From QHWK01 sp035315685 (GTDB lineage Bacteria; Acidobacteriota; Vicinamibacteria; Vicinamibacterales; CAVVIG01), in the NCBI GenBank assembly GCA_035315685.1, contig DATFXR010000847.1:1-7053 (forward strand): a DNA stretch of 7,053 bases, read 5' to 3'. The notes beneath the pieces were generated by a model. That model did no database searches, had not been told where the DNA came from, and worked only from the letters and a program-made list of their open reading frames with translations. A program made the translations under genes and the position numbers. Below are positions 5,141 to 7,053 of this stretch, piece after piece. How positions within the stretch are numbered: the first letter of the stretch is position 1; every line of letters begins with the position of its first letter.

Positions 5141-7053
5141 GTACAACAGGTACTTCATCTGCAACGCGCGCCATTTGGCTTCATCCGGTGCCCAGGACGC
5201 CGCGATTGTCGCCGGATCTTCGCCGGCGCGGACGCGCGCGAGCGTGACCTTCGATCCGAACAACCGCGCGGCAGCGTCGAGATCGAACTGCGCGCCGTGC
5301 AGCCGCGTGAGCGCCGAGGCGATCTCCAGCCCGAGGCGGACCGGTCGCAGACGATCGCGGTCGGTGACGATGATGAATACGCCGTGGCAGAGCTGTCCGG
5401 CGAGCTTCGCGCCTGCGGCCGGCGTGAACGACGTCGGATAGACGCGAACGCCAGGGATCGCACGCGCGTTCAACGCCGCCGCAAGCGCGACGGCGTCGAT
5501 CCAGGGCGCGCCGAACTGCTCGAACGGGGTCTCGGTGCCGCGGCCGACCGAGAGGTTGGTGCCCTCGATCGCACCGATGCCGGGGTACACGGTCGCCGCC
5601 ACCATGTTGCGCATGTTCGGCGATGGATTCACCCAGGTGACGCCGGTTTCGTCGAACCATTCGTCCCGCCGCCAGTGTTGCATCGGCACGACGGTGAGAT
5701 CGGCGCCGATCTTTTTCTCTGCGTTGAACAGCCGCGCCAGCTCGCCGAGCGTGAGACCATGGCGGATCGGCATCGGCAGGTAGCCGGTGAACCCGATCGC
5801 GGACGGATCCTGGTTGGGACCCTCCACCTCGACACCGCCGATCGGATTCGGCCGATCGAGCACGATCACTGGCACGTTCCGGCGCGCCGCTTCCTCCAGG
5901 ACGTACCCAACGGTCGCCGGATACGTGTAGAAACGGGCGCCGATGTCCTGCAGATCGACAACGAGCGTGTCGATCCCCTGCAGCATCGCGTCGGTGGGGC
6001 GCAGCGTCGTGCCGTAGAGCGAGTGGATCGGAAGGCCGGTTTTGTCGTCGCGCGACGAGGCGACTTTCTCGTCCGCCAGGCCACGAATGCCGTGCTCGGG
6101 ACTGAACAGCGCGACCAGCGTCACGCCTGGCGCGTGCGCGAGCAGATCGATCGCGCTCTCGCCCTTGCTCGACACACCGCTCTGATTGGTCACCAGCCCG
6201 ACACGTTTACCACGCAGCCGCGCGAACTGCTCCGACATCAGGACGTCGAGTCCGGTCAGCGTCCGTTCGCGATCCCGTAGCGCGAAGGCGTTGGCCGCGC
6301 GATCAGCGTCGCTACGGCTGCCGCTCGGCTGAAGCCTTCGCGCAGCGTCGATGTCCCGGCGCCGCGCGACGTCGTCTGAGGAGATCAGCGCTGCGGCAGC
6401 GACCGTCGCCACCTTGCCGCGAAGCGCCGTCACGTCACCCTTGCCATCGGGATGGACGCGGTTCGAGAGGAAGATCACGTAGCTCTTCGTCGCCGGATCG
6501 AGCCACAAGGACGTCCCGGTAAACCCGGTGTGCCCGTACGACGATCCGATCGGAAACAACTCGCCACGATTCGAGGAGTAGGACGAATCGATGTCCCACC
6601 CGAGACCGCGAACCGCGCGAATCCCGGCTGGCGTCGCCGGCGACGTCATCTGCGCGACGGTTGCCGGCGAGAGGATCCGGCCAGCGGCGAGCCGTCCTCC
6701 TGCCAGCAGCGTCCGGCAGAAGCGCGACAGATCTGCGGCCGTGCTGAACAAGCCTGCGTGACCGGCGACGCCGTCCATCCGCCGTGCCGTCGGATCGTGC
6801 ACGATGCCGCGGAGGAACGCCACGGGTGTGCCGCTGGCGGCGGCGGGCGTCGAGCCACACGGCCACGCCAGCTCGCGGCATGCCTCGGTCGGCGCGATGC
6901 GCGGCCGCCACGCCGCCGGCGGCAGAAACGTCGTCTCCTTCATGCCGAGCGGATCGAAGATGTGCGCCTTCGCGTAGCGATCGAGCCGCTCGCCGCTCAC
7001 GCGTCCGACGATATCGCCGAGGAGAAAGAAGTTGATGTCGCTGTAGACGAAGC
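5138..7053 (-). CDS. Serine beta-lactamase-family / NamZ (DUF1343) fusion protein, 5' end missing
   Basis: The frame stays open to the right edge, leaving 637 residues and the stop; the true start is outside. The first 17 residues read FVYSDINFFLLGDIVGR, holding the YSD(I)N motif of serine beta-lactamase/DD-peptidase-like enzymes. GHAGLFSTAADLSRF and a YGHTG motif (the KTG equivalent, codons near 6524-6538) follow. The catalytic SxxK should lie beyond the edge. After a linker (about 6250-6375) comes a DUF1343 domain with GLVTNQSG, SPEHGIRG, DLQDIGARFYTY, DRPNPIGG, PSPNMRN and EGTNLSVGRGT. The NamZ family removes terminal MurNAc from peptidoglycan fragments, and its B. subtilis genomic partner AmiE (YbbE) is a beta-lactamase-fold MurNAc-peptide amidase. 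The fusion therefore suggests linked peptide and sugar removal during muropeptide salvage (inferred). Export cannot be judged. Convergent to the DUF420 gene. Confidence 0.92.
   Translation of the reverse strand, partial: FVYSDINFFLLGDIVGRVSGERLDRYAKAHIFDPLGMKETTFLPPAAWRPRIAPTEACRELAWPCGSTPAAASGTPVAFLRGIVHDPTARRMDGVAGHAGLFSTAADLSRFCRTLLAGGRLAAGRILSPATVAQMTSPATPAGIRAVRGLGWDIDSSYSSNRGELFPIGSSYGHTGFTGTSLWLDPATKSYVIFLSNRVHPDGKGDVTALRGKVATVAAAALISSDDVARRRDIDAARRLQPSGSRSDADRAANAFALRDRERTLTGLDVLMSEQFARLRGKRVGLVTNQSGVSSKGESAIDLLAHAPGVTLVALFSPEHGIRGLADEKVASSRDDKTGLPIHSLYGTTLRPTDAMLQGIDTLVVDLQDIGARFYTYPATVGYVLEEAARRNVPVIVLDRPNPIGGVEVEGPNQDPSAIGFTGYLPMPIRHGLTLGELARLFNAEKKIGADLTVVPMQHWRRDEWFDETGVTWVNPSPNMRNMVAATVYPGIGAIEGTNLSVGRGTETPFEQFGAPWIDAVALAAALNARAIPGVRVYPTSFTPAAGAKLAGQLCHGVFIIVTDRDRLRPVRLGLEIASALTRLHGAQFDLDAAARLFGSKVTLARVRAGEDPATIAASWAPDEAKWRALQMKYLLY
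6275..6343. repeat. REP-like inverted element translated as an interdomain linker
   Basis: CGGCTGAAGCCTTCGCGC (6326-6343) is the exact reverse complement of 4621-4638. CGTAGCGCGAAGGC (6276-6289) exactly repeats 4617-4630. Within the element, 6280-6289 pairs with 6334-6343 over 10 nt and 6275-6282 pairs with 6310-6317 over 8 nt. It lies in frame in the fusion gene and encodes part of the linker, read as ARRLQPSGSRSDADRAANAF and then ALR. Confidence 0.82.

Noticed and set aside
5297..6280. 327-codon plus-strand frame opposite the NamZ domain
   Set aside because: Arg-rich shadow with no recognisable domain; the minus strand here carries many NamZ signature motifs.
6998..7000. GTG as the start of the NamZ fusion protein
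   Set aside because: The frame continues upstream through FVYSDINFFLLG, a conserved beta-lactamase-family motif, so the gene runs off the window.

Overview
The window is GC-rich, densely coded bacterial chromosome. It looks like an Acidobacteriota genome, perhaps Vicinamibacteria. This is an inference from the lipoprotein cupredoxin beside haem A genes, the fused beta-lactamase/NamZ protein, and abundant REP-like palindromes that translate as VRLQPD-type peptides. No marker gene proves the taxonomy, and I see no phage, transposase or CRISPR signature.

Layout: a tRNA-Glu(CTC) gene lies on the minus strand at the left edge, with a possible terminator hairpin beyond it. Divergent from it is a membrane-anchored M23 metallopeptidase (172-1554). 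Next comes a plus-strand block linked to aa3-type cytochrome oxidase biogenesis: a lipoprotein with a cupredoxin fold and a carboxypeptidase-regulatory-like tail (1613-2425), haem A synthase ctaA (2628-3632), haem O synthase ctaB (3629-4540), and a four-histidine DUF420 membrane protein related to the oxidase assembly factor CtaM/YozB (4645-5070). CtaB farnesylates haem B to haem O, CtaA oxidises haem O to haem A, and the DUF420 protein and cupredoxin plausibly help metal-centre assembly or electron transfer. No oxidase structural subunit is in the window. Convergent to this block, and running off the right edge, is a fusion of a serine beta-lactamase-family domain with a NamZ (DUF1343) exo-N-acetylmuramidase domain, suited to peptidoglycan breakdown and salvage.

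The unusual part is the repeats. Seven copies of a small palindrome with core GGCT-NN-AGCC occur between 3525 and 6343, mostly as inverted pairs. They sit at gene ends and domain borders: one pair encodes the C-terminal tail of CtaA, one supplies both stop codons of a convergent gene pair, two copies fill the gap before the DUF420 gene, and one is translated in frame as the linker of the fusion protein. A different purine/pyrimidine repeat (2441-2620), with a 29-bp tandem period and a long inverted repeat, fills the gap before ctaA. No previously undescribed multi-gene system is evident; the best lead is this repeat family and its effect on coding ends and linkers.
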